From a virus: a stretch of DNA of 40,195 nt. A program made the position numbers and the translations under genes. The DNA is taken from IMG/VR virus record IMGVR_UViG_3300020215_000041, positions 1 through 40,195 of that record; one strand, written 5' to 3'. Positions 28,332-36,628 of the stretch are shown here, piece by piece (position 1 is the first letter of the stretch; each line of letters opens with the position of its first letter). A model generated the notes under the pieces. That model ran no database searches. It saw nothing but the letters and a program-made list of their open reading frames with translations, and was not told the DNA's origin.

Positions 28332-28366
28332 CCGGGTAGGGGGTTTTATGAGAGCCCTCTACCCGG
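28332..28366 (+). promoter_or_regulatory. Stable intercistronic hairpin
   Basis: A 12-bp stem with one G-T pair (28332-28343 with 28355-28366, loop TTTTATGAGAG) lies between the decoration and tail genes. It lacks a T-run and resembles a 3'-end stabiliser or processing site. Confidence 0.6.
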
Positions 28367-28383
28367 ACTCTTAAAGGGGAAAC

Positions 28384-28992
28384 ATGGCAACCTATACGAC
28401 CGTCGGGCTCTGTAACCACGCGCTTTTATTGTGCGGCGCCTCGCCTATTACGGCCCTGACCGATGATACCGCCAACGCCAGGTCGCTAAATGCCGTATTC
28501 GAGAACGCCAGGAAGGGCTTTTTGACCGAATGTCGGTGGACCTTTGCTTTGACCCGTTCAAGCCTCGCTACGAGCGCGACCACGATGGCCTGGCTTCACG
28601 ACGAGGAATCCTATGTTTACAGCCTTCCTTCCGATGCATTAAGGATTTGGGAGATGTCGGACATCGAGGCGATATGGCGCCAGGAGGGAAGCTATATCAT
28701 CTCGAACACCGCAAGCCTGGGGACGCTTTACACCAGGGATCATTCGGAAGTCGGGCTTTGGGGTCCAAAAGCCACGATCGCTTTCATCGATAAGCTCTGC
28801 TCGGATATCTGCTTCATGATCCTAAACTCCGGTACCAAGGCCCAAGCCTTCCTTGAGAAGTACCAAAAAGTGTCCCTTCCCGCGGCCATGGCCGAGGAAT
28901 CCCAGACCGGCACCCATCAACAGGTCATAGATGACGCCTGGCCTCGGGCCAAATACGGAAATGGCGGTAGTCCTTCAAGGTCTTATAGCTAA
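28384..28992 (+). CDS. Tail adaptor, T7 gp11-like (202 aa)
   Basis: It starts MATYTTVGLCNHALLLCGASPITALTDDTANARSLNAVFENARKGFL, the standard start of the gp11/tail-tubular-A adaptor family (N-LCNxALxxLGxxxI and R-x-x-N-x-x-x-x-x-A-R). It ends in an acidic/glycine tail. It connects the portal to the tail nozzle. ATG after AAAGGGG. Its stop overlaps the next start. Confidence 0.88.
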   Translation: MATYTTVGLCNHALLLCGASPITALTDDTANARSLNAVFENARKGFLTECRWTFALTRSSLATSATTMAWLHDEESYVYSLPSDALRIWEMSDIEAIWRQEGSYIISNTASLGTLYTRDHSEVGLWGPKATIAFIDKLCSDICFMILNSGTKAQAFLEKYQKVSLPAAMAEESQTGTHQQVIDDAWPRAKYGNGGSPSRSYS

Positions 28993-29168
28993 TGAAGCGG
29001 ATCGTCTTGGGATTCTTCATGGGCTTTATCTTTGCGAGTGCCCCGGCGCTATTGGCAAAGACAGAATTTGAATCACGCGATGCAGAATCCGTTGTCGGAT
29101 ATGGGTATAACGGCAGCACTCTTGTCGCAATAAAGGTGGATGCTAATGGTGTTGTCCAGACAAGCTAA
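28992..29168 (+). CDS. Short secreted protein, half of a duplicated tail-fibre head (58 aa)
   Basis: ATG 28992 overlaps the adaptor stop (TAATG). A Sec signal peptide (MKRIVLGFFMGFIFASAPALLA) is followed by KTEFESRDAESVVGYG and LVAIKVDANGVVQTS. The mature part parallels residues about 24-57 of the next, longer protein: KTE-x-x-SRDA-x-SVV, then IKVDA-x-GV. It is therefore a duplicated or truncated copy of that N-terminal domain. Ends within the next gene's start region. Confidence 0.7.
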   Translation: MKRIVLGFFMGFIFASAPALLAKTEFESRDAESVVGYGYNGSTLVAIKVDANGVVQTS

Positions 29169-30702
29169 CTGCATTCTTCTTATAGGGATCCTTTTCACCA
29201 CACCCGTCTATGCCAAAACGGAATCAGACTCCCGCGATGCTAAATCGGTCGTTCTCTACGGAAACAATAACGGCACGATAGTCCCGATCAAGGTCGATGC
29301 AGATGGCGTGATCGATACGGCTGGCGGCGCCGGCGACGTCGTAGGCCCATCCTCCTCCACCGACAACGCCATCGTCCGGTTTGATGGGACGACTGGAAAG
29401 CTTGTTCAAAACTCCGGTGTGACGATTGATGACTCGAATAATATCGTCACTACTGGAGCATTATCCGCTGGTGGAGCAAATCCTGCTTCTGGCGGGGCTA
29501 TTCGACTTCCCCACGGAATTGCGTATGACATCCGGGCCAGAAACAATGCCAATGATTCAGACATGATTCTTCTTCGCACAGCAGCGGGGGACGATACGAT
29601 TTATATCGGCGCCGGGGCGAATGTCGCTATTGCAGGAAACGTAAGTCTCAATAATTCTGGCAAATTACATGGTGCCACAGCACTAGGTGTTAATTCTGCC
29701 GCTACAGCTTACCAATTAGACGTAGTTGGCTCTGGCTCGAATATATGGACGGCGCACATCCAAAAAGGGGCAAGTAACACCGCTGGATTATTTATAGACT
29801 CCAGCGCTGGCACGAGTCCAACCTCATCAGCACTAGCTATCTATTCCGACGCCGGAAACGCTGCTCACATTACTCTTGCTTACAACGGCGCAGCAGTATT
29901 TAACGAAGCAGGCAACGACGCGGATTTCAGGGTCGAGGGAGATACCGACGCAAACCTACTTTTTATCGATGCTTCAACCGATAGGATTGGCATAGGCTCG
30001 GCGACACCAGCTACCAAGCTTGATGTGACAGGAACTGGGACGTTCTCGACGAGTATTTCCACCCCACTTCTCGACCTCTCCGGCACCGGAACCATCAACG
30101 GCCTGGATGCGATTGACGCCACGGGTGAAGCGACCCTTGAATCGACCCTGGATATCGGAGGTGAGGTCGCAAGCACAGGCATGGCCTCGACTGTGATTGC
30201 TGATAGCGTGACAGTGACAGGTTGGGTCATGGGAGCATCCACAGCCACCACCCCATCTGCGGACGATAACGATACCTCTCTTGCCACGACAGCCTATGTC
30301 CAGACAGAGATAAATGCGATGGGTGGAAGGAGCCTCACCGCCGCTAGTGGAAGTATGGACGCCGATGCAGAGCTTTACACGGATACCAAATGCATTTGGA
30401 TCGAAAACCCCACCTCATCCGATGACCTCAAATCGATCTGGTTCGCCAAGCAGGCCGCCACGCTCACCTCAATCTGGGCTGAATCAGACCAAACCGTCAC
30501 CTTTATGCTGCAAGTCGATGATGGAAGCCCGGCCGATGTGGATAGCGTTGACCTGGCGCCTGCCGCCGGAACAGCGGAGGATACGTCGCTCAACGGTGAT
30601 ACCACGATGGCCGCAGGAGATAGGCTTGATATTGACGTTGCTTCAACCTCTGGAACGCCAACATGGTGCTCAATCTGCTGGACATTTACCTATGACGACT
30701 AA
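29146..30702 (+). CDS. Putative tail fibre/spike with signal peptide (518 aa)
   Basis: Start ATG 29146, eight bases after AAGG; ATG 29140 is also in frame. A signal peptide (VLSRQANCILLIGILFTTPVYA) precedes the SRDA-x-SVV domain. The rest has fibre-type sequence: DNAIVRFDGTTGKLVQNSG, AGGNPASGG-type repeats, many Gly/Ala/Thr/Asp strands and DNDTSLATTAYVQTEI, a sequence typical of phage fibres. The C-terminal domain (from about residue 400) is separate, beta-rich, with TFMLQVDDGSPADVDSVDLAP. A Sec signal on a fibre is unusual. Receptor binding is inferred. Confidence 0.8.
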   Translation: MVLSRQANCILLIGILFTTPVYAKTESDSRDAKSVVLYGNNNGTIVPIKVDADGVIDTAGGAGDVVGPSSSTDNAIVRFDGTTGKLVQNSGVTIDDSNNIVTTGALSAGGANPASGGAIRLPHGIAYDIRARNNANDSDMILLRTAAGDDTIYIGAGANVAIAGNVSLNNSGKLHGATALGVNSAATAYQLDVVGSGSNIWTAHIQKGASNTAGLFIDSSAGTSPTSSALAIYSDAGNAAHITLAYNGAAVFNEAGNDADFRVEGDTDANLLFIDASTDRIGIGSATPATKLDVTGTGTFSTSISTPLLDLSGTGTINGLDAIDATGEATLESTLDIGGEVASTGMASTVIADSVTVTGWVMGASTATTPSADDNDTSLATTAYVQTEINAMGGRSLTAASGSMDADAELYTDTKCIWIENPTSSDDLKSIWFAKQAATLTSIWAESDQTVTFMLQVDDGSPADVDSVDLAPAAGTAEDTSLNGDTTMAAGDRLDIDVASTSGTPTWCSICWTFTYDD

Positions 30703-30718
30703 ACCAAGGAGAACGTAT

Positions 30719-31033
30719 ATGAAAAAAACATTATTCATCATCACTATTCTGTCCATGTCTTACGGGATCGCCCAGGCAGATATCCGAAAGACCGCCGGAG
30801 AAAAGAATATCCACGACCTTATTTATCAGGTCAGGCAGACCGCTTTAAACTCCAGAGAGCGTTTTACCGAAGCCAAAGTGAAGCTCGCTGATTATCAAAC
30901 CGTTTATTCGGCCTCATTGGATGCGACTGATAAGACCAAGCTCAGCACATATCAATCTGGACTTCAAACGGCCATCGATCACATGAATGTAATCATCAAC
31001 AAAATAGATACGGACTTCCCAGCGGTCCAATGA
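30719..31033 (+). CDS. Secreted helical protein (104 aa)
   Basis: Start ATG behind AAGGAGAAC. A Sec signal peptide (MKKTLFIITILSMSYGIAQA) is followed by a mostly helical domain (KNIHDLIYQVRQTALNSRERFTE, YQTVYSASLDATDKTKLSTY). No family recognised. Overlaps the LamG protein by 4 bases. Confidence 0.7.
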   Translation: MKKTLFIITILSMSYGIAQADIRKTAGEKNIHDLIYQVRQTALNSRERFTEAKVKLADYQTVYSASLDATDKTKLSTYQSGLQTAIDHMNVIINKIDTDFPAVQ

Positions 31034-31758
31034 AACACCGCGTATTAAGCGCTTTACTTGCGTTACTTCTAATCCAAAGCACCGCTTTTGGAGCATGTGA
31101 CTCTTTTACAAAGCTCATGCTTCACAAGAACGGTGCGGATGCCTCCACCACCTTCACGGATAGCTCGACCTCCGCGCATACGGTCACGGCAGTAGGAAAC
31201 GCGCAGATCGATACGGCTCAATCTAAATTCGGTGGGGCGTCCGGGCTATTCGATGGGGCGGGAGATTATCTAACCGTCCCAGACCATGCTGATTTTGACT
31301 TTGGAACTGGTGATTTTACCGTAGACGCGTGGGTTAGGTTTAGTGGCAGTGTATCAAACGACACACTCGTCACCAGGGGTAACGATGACTTTCTTATAAA
31401 AATCTCGAATGATGAGATTGAAGTCAAGTTGGTGTCTACCACTGCCATTGTGCGGGCCACAACCATTGCACAGAACACTTGGTATCACATTGCAGTTTCT
31501 CGTAGTGGAACAGACGTCAGAATATTTCTTAATGGTACTCAAGTAGGAGCTACAGCCACATCCTCTGCGAATGTTAATTACACAACCCCGCTTGCGATTG
31601 GGGCAAATGATGTAGGTGGAACACCATTCCAGTTCTTTTCAGGTTGGATCGATGAGTTTAGGGTTTCAAAGGGTGTTGCTCGCTGGACAGCTGATTTTAC
31701 GCCGCCAACTTCGGAATATTGTGCAAGTAGCGCACGACGAATTTTCATGGTGAGCTAA
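31030..31758 (+). CDS. Secreted LamG (concanavalin-A-like) domain protein (242 aa)
   Basis: Signal peptide (MKHRVLSALLALLLIQSTAFGA) and one LamG domain over about residues 25-230: AQSKFGGASGLFDGAGDYLTVPDHADFDFGTGDFTVDAWVRF, NTWYHIAVSRSGTDVRIFLNGTQVGA and GWIDEFRVSKGVARW. LamG domains bind glycans or proteins. It lies between fibre and nozzle genes, so it may be part of the host-binding apparatus or a secreted adhesin. Confidence 0.85.
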   Translation: MKHRVLSALLALLLIQSTAFGACDSFTKLMLHKNGADASTTFTDSSTSAHTVTAVGNAQIDTAQSKFGGASGLFDGAGDYLTVPDHADFDFGTGDFTVDAWVRFSGSVSNDTLVTRGNDDFLIKISNDEIEVKLVSTTAIVRATTIAQNTWYHIAVSRSGTDVRIFLNGTQVGATATSSANVNYTTPLAIGANDVGGTPFQFFSGWIDEFRVSKGVARWTADFTPPTSEYCASSARRIFMVS

Positions 31759-34724
31759 TGAAAGTAGATATCATCCAAACCTCATTTGCCGCCGGCGAGA
31801 TAGGCTCTCCGCTCCATGGCCGGTCGGATCTTGCGCAATGGAATAACGCCTGTCAGATCGTCGAGAACATGATCCCGCGCTCCTATGGCCCGGTCCTCTC
31901 TATGCCGGGTACCCGGTACGTCGCCACGGTAAGCTCATCTACACTTCGGACCCGCCTCATTCCTTTTGTCTTCAATAGGACAGACGCCTATATCCTCGAA
32001 ATGGGCGATTTATATATGCGCTTTTATACCAATCGGGGCCAGGTGGCTGCATCGTCCGGCGCCGGCACGGAGAATTTATCGGGCATCTCGGACCTAATTG
32101 CGCATTGGAAATGTAATGATAATACCAATTCCACGACCGTCTTAGACGCCCAAGGAACACATAACGGGACAATATCAACGGGCGTCAATACCGCCACAAT
32201 TAGCACAACTGGCGTCGTATCGACCGGCTTTAACCTAAACGGCATCTATTCGGTTGCCGTGGCCGATCATAATAATTTCACCCGTACGGCCTCGAGCCAA
32301 CCCATGTCGATCGTTGGATGGTTCTACTATGTGGCAAGTGGTGGCATTCAAGCGCTTGTCGGTAAAGGGGACACAGGCCAAGAAGAATACAGATTGGATA
32401 TGGATAACGGCGGGCTTGGATTTCGCGTATTCGACAATAATCAGCCGACAAGCCATAGATTTACATCGTCCATTTCTCTAAATGAAGGGTGGAATTTTGT
32501 CGCGTTAGTTTTCGCCGGTGACGGAACCCAAGCTTCTGATTGCAAATTTTATGTAAACAAAGTTCTTGCCGTTACCTCTATTGGTGATATTGGAAGCTAT
32601 GTCGCCATGAGAAACACGACTGGCCGCTTCTTTATCGGCCGATTTGGATCGCCGGAATATCTATGGCAGGGGAAAGTCGATAACGTCGCCTTCTTTCATA
32701 AAGCTCTGTCCTCGGCCGAGGTAAGTTCTTTATACAACATAAGCGCCTATCAGATCACGACCGTTTTTCGGGAAAACGAGATATTCGATGTCCATTATGC
32801 GCAGCTAAATGACGTGGTATGGCTGACCCACCCCAATCACCCTCCGCAAAAACTGATAAGAACCTCATCGAATGAATGGGCTATATCGAATGCGCCAATC
32901 ACCGGTGGGCCGTTTCTTGACACAAATACCAATACCTCAACAACGCTTTCTGTCTCGGCGACCCAAGGAACGATCAATGTAACGGCCGGAACTGGCAAGG
33001 TCGTCTTTACCCTATCGGGAAGCACCCTAGGCCATCACAATGCCTTCTTTGCGATCGGCGGTCTTACGGCTGAAACCAGCGGCACAACCGGGCTAAAAGA
33101 GGTCGCTTACGTCAAAATCACCCATGTTATCAATAGCTATACCGCGACCGCGACGGTAATTAAGAACATTCCGGTCACCACGGCCACCTCTAATTGGGCC
33201 GAGGGGGCGTGGAGCGCGGTAAGGGGCTATCCTGCCCGCGTCGCTATCCAGGAGCGCCGCCTATGGTTTGCCAGGACCAATCACGAACCGCAGAAGGAAT
33301 GGGGTTCTAAGGTTTTTGAATACGAGAACTTTGCCCTGGATACCCAGGCCGATGATGATGGCCTAAACCTAGGCCTAGCCTCGAATGAGTCAAACGAGAT
33401 CCAATGGCTTGCGCCGGGCAAATCCCTCATTGCCGGAACCTTTGGCGGTGGCTTTGTGACCAATTCAGGCTCCACCGAGCCGATTACGCCGGATAACGCC
33501 AATGCCTCCGAGGAAATAGGTGTCGGATCCGAGCCCATCATGCCGAAGAAGATAGGAAACTTTATCTATTTTGTCCAAAGGTTCGGAAAGAAGCTCCGAG
33601 AAATGTTCTTTAATTGGGAGTTAGACGCCTATAAGGCTGCCGATCGAACGATCCTCGCCCCTCACATATTGGGCGATGGGGTAATTGACATGGACGTGCA
33701 GCGTAACCCCGAGACGATTCTTTATTGCGTTTTAACGTCGGGAACCCTGGCAACCATGACCCGGGAGGTCGATCAAGAGGTGACAGGATGGGCTAGGCAC
33801 ACGACAAGCGGGACCTATACCTCAGTCGCCGTGATCCCATCCCAAAGCGAGAATTACGACGAGGCGTGGGTCATCGTCGAGCGATGGATCAACGGCTCTC
33901 AAAAGAAGTATATCGAGTATTTTGACAATCTCGAGGTGCCATCCAGGCAGGACAAGTGTAACTACCTTCACTCGGCCCTTACCTTTGACGCTTATGAGGC
34001 GACAAGCACTTCGGCCGTCACGATATCGCTCTCCGCTTCCTCGGGGTCTGTCACCCTTACCTCGTCGAGTGCTTATTTTAATGGTGGGATGATAGGAAAA
34101 AGGCTAAGGGCGATCAATTCCGCTGGCACGACCATCGGCGAGGGAACAATCACGGCAACGGGGTCCACAACCTCGATTACCTTAAGCATCACGACGACCT
34201 TTAATGCCTTGAGTTACGCCCGCGGGCTTTGGGGGGTGTCGGTGGCAAGTGTATCAGGACTGACACACCTTGAAGCAAAGACGGTCGGGATCCTTGCTGA
34301 CGGGAAAACCGAGTCTTTGACGCGCTCCGTGGCCTCCGGGGTCGTTACTTTGGGGAGCAATTACTTTGTTATCACCGTCGGGCTTTCCTATGATCAGATC
34401 CTTTTTACGCTTCCCAAGGAGGCCGGAACCAATAGAGGCACCGCCCAGGGCAAGATGCAGCGGTATAACGAGATCGCCTTTAAGGTCAACCGTTCGACCC
34501 AAGGCTTTAAGTATGGGCCGGATTCAAGCAATCTTGATGATGTAAATCTCGCTTTTACACCAACCGTTACGACACTTTATACGGGTATCCTACCGCCACA
34601 GGCCGGCGGCATATCTATGCGAGGGGGATATGCCAGGGGCGCTCAAATTTATATTAAAAACTCGAATCCGCTACCGATCGAAATATTAAACATCATTGGC
34701 TCTTTGGACACCGAGGAAAAATAA
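31758..34724 (+). CDS. Tail nozzle protein, T7 gp12-like, with inserted LamG domain (988 aa)
   Basis: Starts VDIIQTSFAAGEIGSPLHGRSDLAQWNNACQIVENMIP, the conserved start of gp12/tail-tubular-B proteins, and continues RLIPFVFNRTDAYILEMGDLYMRFY. A LamG domain is inserted at about residues 108-325 (IAHWKCNDNTNSTTVLDAQG to FHKALSSAEVSSLYN), after which the nozzle resumes with YQITTVFRENEIFDVHYAQL and WLTHPNHPPQKLIR. The rest includes KSLIAGTFGGGFVTNSGSTEPITPDNANASEEIGVG, typical of this family. Forms the distal tail nozzle; the insert may bind host glycan. It exceeds the usual size (about 800) by the insert. Confidence 0.9.
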   Translation: MKVDIIQTSFAAGEIGSPLHGRSDLAQWNNACQIVENMIPRSYGPVLSMPGTRYVATVSSSTLRTRLIPFVFNRTDAYILEMGDLYMRFYTNRGQVAASSGAGTENLSGISDLIAHWKCNDNTNSTTVLDAQGTHNGTISTGVNTATISTTGVVSTGFNLNGIYSVAVADHNNFTRTASSQPMSIVGWFYYVASGGIQALVGKGDTGQEEYRLDMDNGGLGFRVFDNNQPTSHRFTSSISLNEGWNFVALVFAGDGTQASDCKFYVNKVLAVTSIGDIGSYVAMRNTTGRFFIGRFGSPEYLWQGKVDNVAFFHKALSSAEVSSLYNISAYQITTVFRENEIFDVHYAQLNDVVWLTHPNHPPQKLIRTSSNEWAISNAPITGGPFLDTNTNTSTTLSVSATQGTINVTAGTGKVVFTLSGSTLGHHNAFFAIGGLTAETSGTTGLKEVAYVKITHVINSYTATATVIKNIPVTTATSNWAEGAWSAVRGYPARVAIQERRLWFARTNHEPQKEWGSKVFEYENFALDTQADDDGLNLGLASNESNEIQWLAPGKSLIAGTFGGGFVTNSGSTEPITPDNANASEEIGVGSEPIMPKKIGNFIYFVQRFGKKLREMFFNWELDAYKAADRTILAPHILGDGVIDMDVQRNPETILYCVLTSGTLATMTREVDQEVTGWARHTTSGTYTSVAVIPSQSENYDEAWVIVERWINGSQKKYIEYFDNLEVPSRQDKCNYLHSALTFDAYEATSTSAVTISLSASSGSVTLTSSSAYFNGGMIGKRLRAINSAGTTIGEGTITATGSTTSITLSITTTFNALSYARGLWGVSVASVSGLTHLEAKTVGILADGKTESLTRSVASGVVTLGSNYFVITVGLSYDQILFTLPKEAGTNRGTAQGKMQRYNEIAFKVNRSTQGFKYGPDSSNLDDVNLAFTPTVTTLYTGILPPQAGGISMRGGYARGAQIYIKNSNPLPIEILNIIGSLDTEEK

Positions 34725-35288
34725 ATGGCTATAGGAACAACCACAGCGATCTTATTAGGGGTAGGGGCGGCATCGGCCGGGCTTCAAGTAGGCGCTGGAA
34801 ACGCTCAAGCAAAGAACATCGAGCGCCAAGCCAAGTATAACGCCGAAATTTACGACCAACAGGCCGGGATGATCCAGGAGAAAAAGAGGATTCAGGATCA
34901 ACAATTCAACAGGCAAGCCGCCAGGGTGAGGGGGTCCATCGTCTCAAGAACAGCCGGCAAGGGACTTTTATTGTCCGGCTCCCCGGCCGCGATCCTAGCC
35001 GACACCGAAAGCGAAATGTTATTCGATAAAGCCATCGCCGACTATAACCTCGACGTTGAAAGAAATTACGCTGCCTCTGGGGCTGGGTATATGAGAGATG
35101 AAGGGGCCTCACAAAGCCGGCTTGCAAGATTTACAGGCTATAGTAACGCCTTCTCAACGCTTCTTAATACCGGCTTGATGGCGGCCCCGTCAATGGCCAA
35201 AGCCCCGACATCTGGAAGCACGATCTACAGACCATCGAACACAGGAAGGACCTATAAATCGCCCTATGGAAACACTTACAAATACTGA
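34725..35288 (+). CDS. Internal virion protein, T7 gp14-like (187 aa)
   Basis: N-terminal hydrophobic Gly/Ala stretch (AILLGVGAASAGLQVGAGNAQA), then helical sequence with RQAKYNAEIYDQQAGMIQEKKRIQDQQ and GLLLSGSPAAILADTESEMLFDKAIADYNLDVERNYAASGA, a pattern common to gp14-like ejection proteins. Ends in a Tyr/Gly-rich tail. It should be ejected and form the outer-membrane pore of the ejectosome. ATG follows the nozzle stop directly. Confidence 0.82.
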   Translation: MAIGTTTAILLGVGAASAGLQVGAGNAQAKNIERQAKYNAEIYDQQAGMIQEKKRIQDQQFNRQAARVRGSIVSRTAGKGLLLSGSPAAILADTESEMLFDKAIADYNLDVERNYAASGAGYMRDEGASQSRLARFTGYSNAFSTLLNTGLMAAPSMAKAPTSGSTIYRPSNTGRTYKSPYGNTYKY

Positions 35289-35296
35289 GGTGAAAG

Positions 35297-36628
35297 GTGC
35301 CTGATTTCCCGCGCTACCAATCCAAAGGTCAAATAACCACCCAGCAGCCCGCCGTACAGGCCGCAGACGACACTACAGGCGAAATGCTGGGCCAGGTCGC
35401 CAAGGTAGGCCAGAACGTCCAGGAAGCGGCCTTTAAATGGTCCAATACCGTCGATACGGTACAAAAGACGGCCGCCACGGCAAATTTCAAATCAGGGCTA
35501 TTGGACATCACCCAAAGGGCCCAAGACGACCCCGATTACAATAACTCCGACCAGTATTTCAAAGAGATCGAGAAACTACGAACCCAAAGCCTGAAGGGCT
35601 TCTCATCTAAAGCCGCCGAGGCGCAAGCCGCCGTCGAGCTTGGGTATGATGCGAAAGTTGCCCAGATCCAGATCCAGAATCTTTACAAGAAGAAGATGAT
35701 CGATGTGGGACAGGCGAGCATGCTTAAACTAATCGATACCGAAATCAATAACCCTAGTGAATCCAGCCTGTCAAATATTCAAAATATTCTTAATACACAG
35801 GTGGCCTCTGGAATCGTAGACCATAAGGATGCCTATAAGCTTTATCAGGACTCGGAGCAAAAGGTCAAATTTAACACATTTCTTAGAGATTTCCGAAACG
35901 ACCCGGTCGCTGCCGAGAAAGCATTCACTAAAAATACATACGGGCTAGATATCGAGACCTCCGAAAAGGCCCGCATCAAACTAAAAGAGCTTAAGGCCAT
36001 GCAACGAGAACAAGAGGGTAATTTGTATGGCGATATGAGTTTGAGGGTAACGACCGGAGAGATTACAGAGGATGAGATAAATGAAGCTATCGCCGCCAAT
36101 AAAGCCAATCCCAACGAAGGAATAACAGAGGCGCACGGAAAGCAGCTCATTAATGCTTATTACAAGGACGTGACAAAAAGAATCGGAGCCAAAGAGTTTA
36201 AGAAGCATAGACAAGCCATCGATTTCGTTTTTGCTGATTCTTACCAGGACAGAATCAAAGGATATGACGCGATCCTGGAAGCCTACACAGACGGGCTTAC
36301 CAAAGAGGAGAGCCAGTTTTTAAAGAAGATATTGGATACAAAAAAGGACGTCCAATTCGCTAATAAAGCGGCCGCTGGCAAGAAGATGCTAGAAACCCTG
36401 CTCGGGGCGAGGCCAAAGGATATCCAGAGAGAAACACAATCCCTTCTTTCCTATGCTCAAAGAATAGCTGAGGGCATGACACCCGAAGCCGCGGCACAAT
36501 CGACAGCGCTCGACATCATACACAAAGACCACCCGGCGACCGTTGCAGATCCCGATCTTCTTGTCGCATTCACTCCCATGAAAGGCTTGAGGAACATCCC
36601 AAAGGTAAAACGTGAAAATTCTGCTTGA
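35297..36628 (+). CDS. Internal virion protein, gp15-like (443 aa)
   Basis: GTG start behind GAGG. Almost entirely helical with charged repeats (FKWSNTVDTVQKTAATANFKSGL, AEAQAAVELGYDAKVAQIQIQNLYKKKMID, EQEGNLYGDMSLRVTTGEITEDEINEAI). By place and helical architecture it corresponds to the T7 gp15 ejection protein. No enzymatic motif. Overlaps the next gene by 17 bases. Confidence 0.75.
   Translation: MPDFPRYQSKGQITTQQPAVQAADDTTGEMLGQVAKVGQNVQEAAFKWSNTVDTVQKTAATANFKSGLLDITQRAQDDPDYNNSDQYFKEIEKLRTQSLKGFSSKAAEAQAAVELGYDAKVAQIQIQNLYKKKMIDVGQASMLKLIDTEINNPSESSLSNIQNILNTQVASGIVDHKDAYKLYQDSEQKVKFNTFLRDFRNDPVAAEKAFTKNTYGLDIETSEKARIKLKELKAMQREQEGNLYGDMSLRVTTGEITEDEINEAIAANKANPNEGITEAHGKQLINAYYKDVTKRIGAKEFKKHRQAIDFVFADSYQDRIKGYDAILEAYTDGLTKEESQFLKKILDTKKDVQFANKAAAGKKMLETLLGARPKDIQRETQSLLSYAQRIAEGMTPEAAAQSTALDIIHKDHPATVADPDLLVAFTPMKGLRNIPKVKRENSA

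Noticed and set aside
29146-30702. Diversity-generating retroelement variable region in the fibre gene (suggested by BPP-1-like head genes)
   Set aside because: No reverse transcriptase gene and no template repeat were found anywhere in the window.
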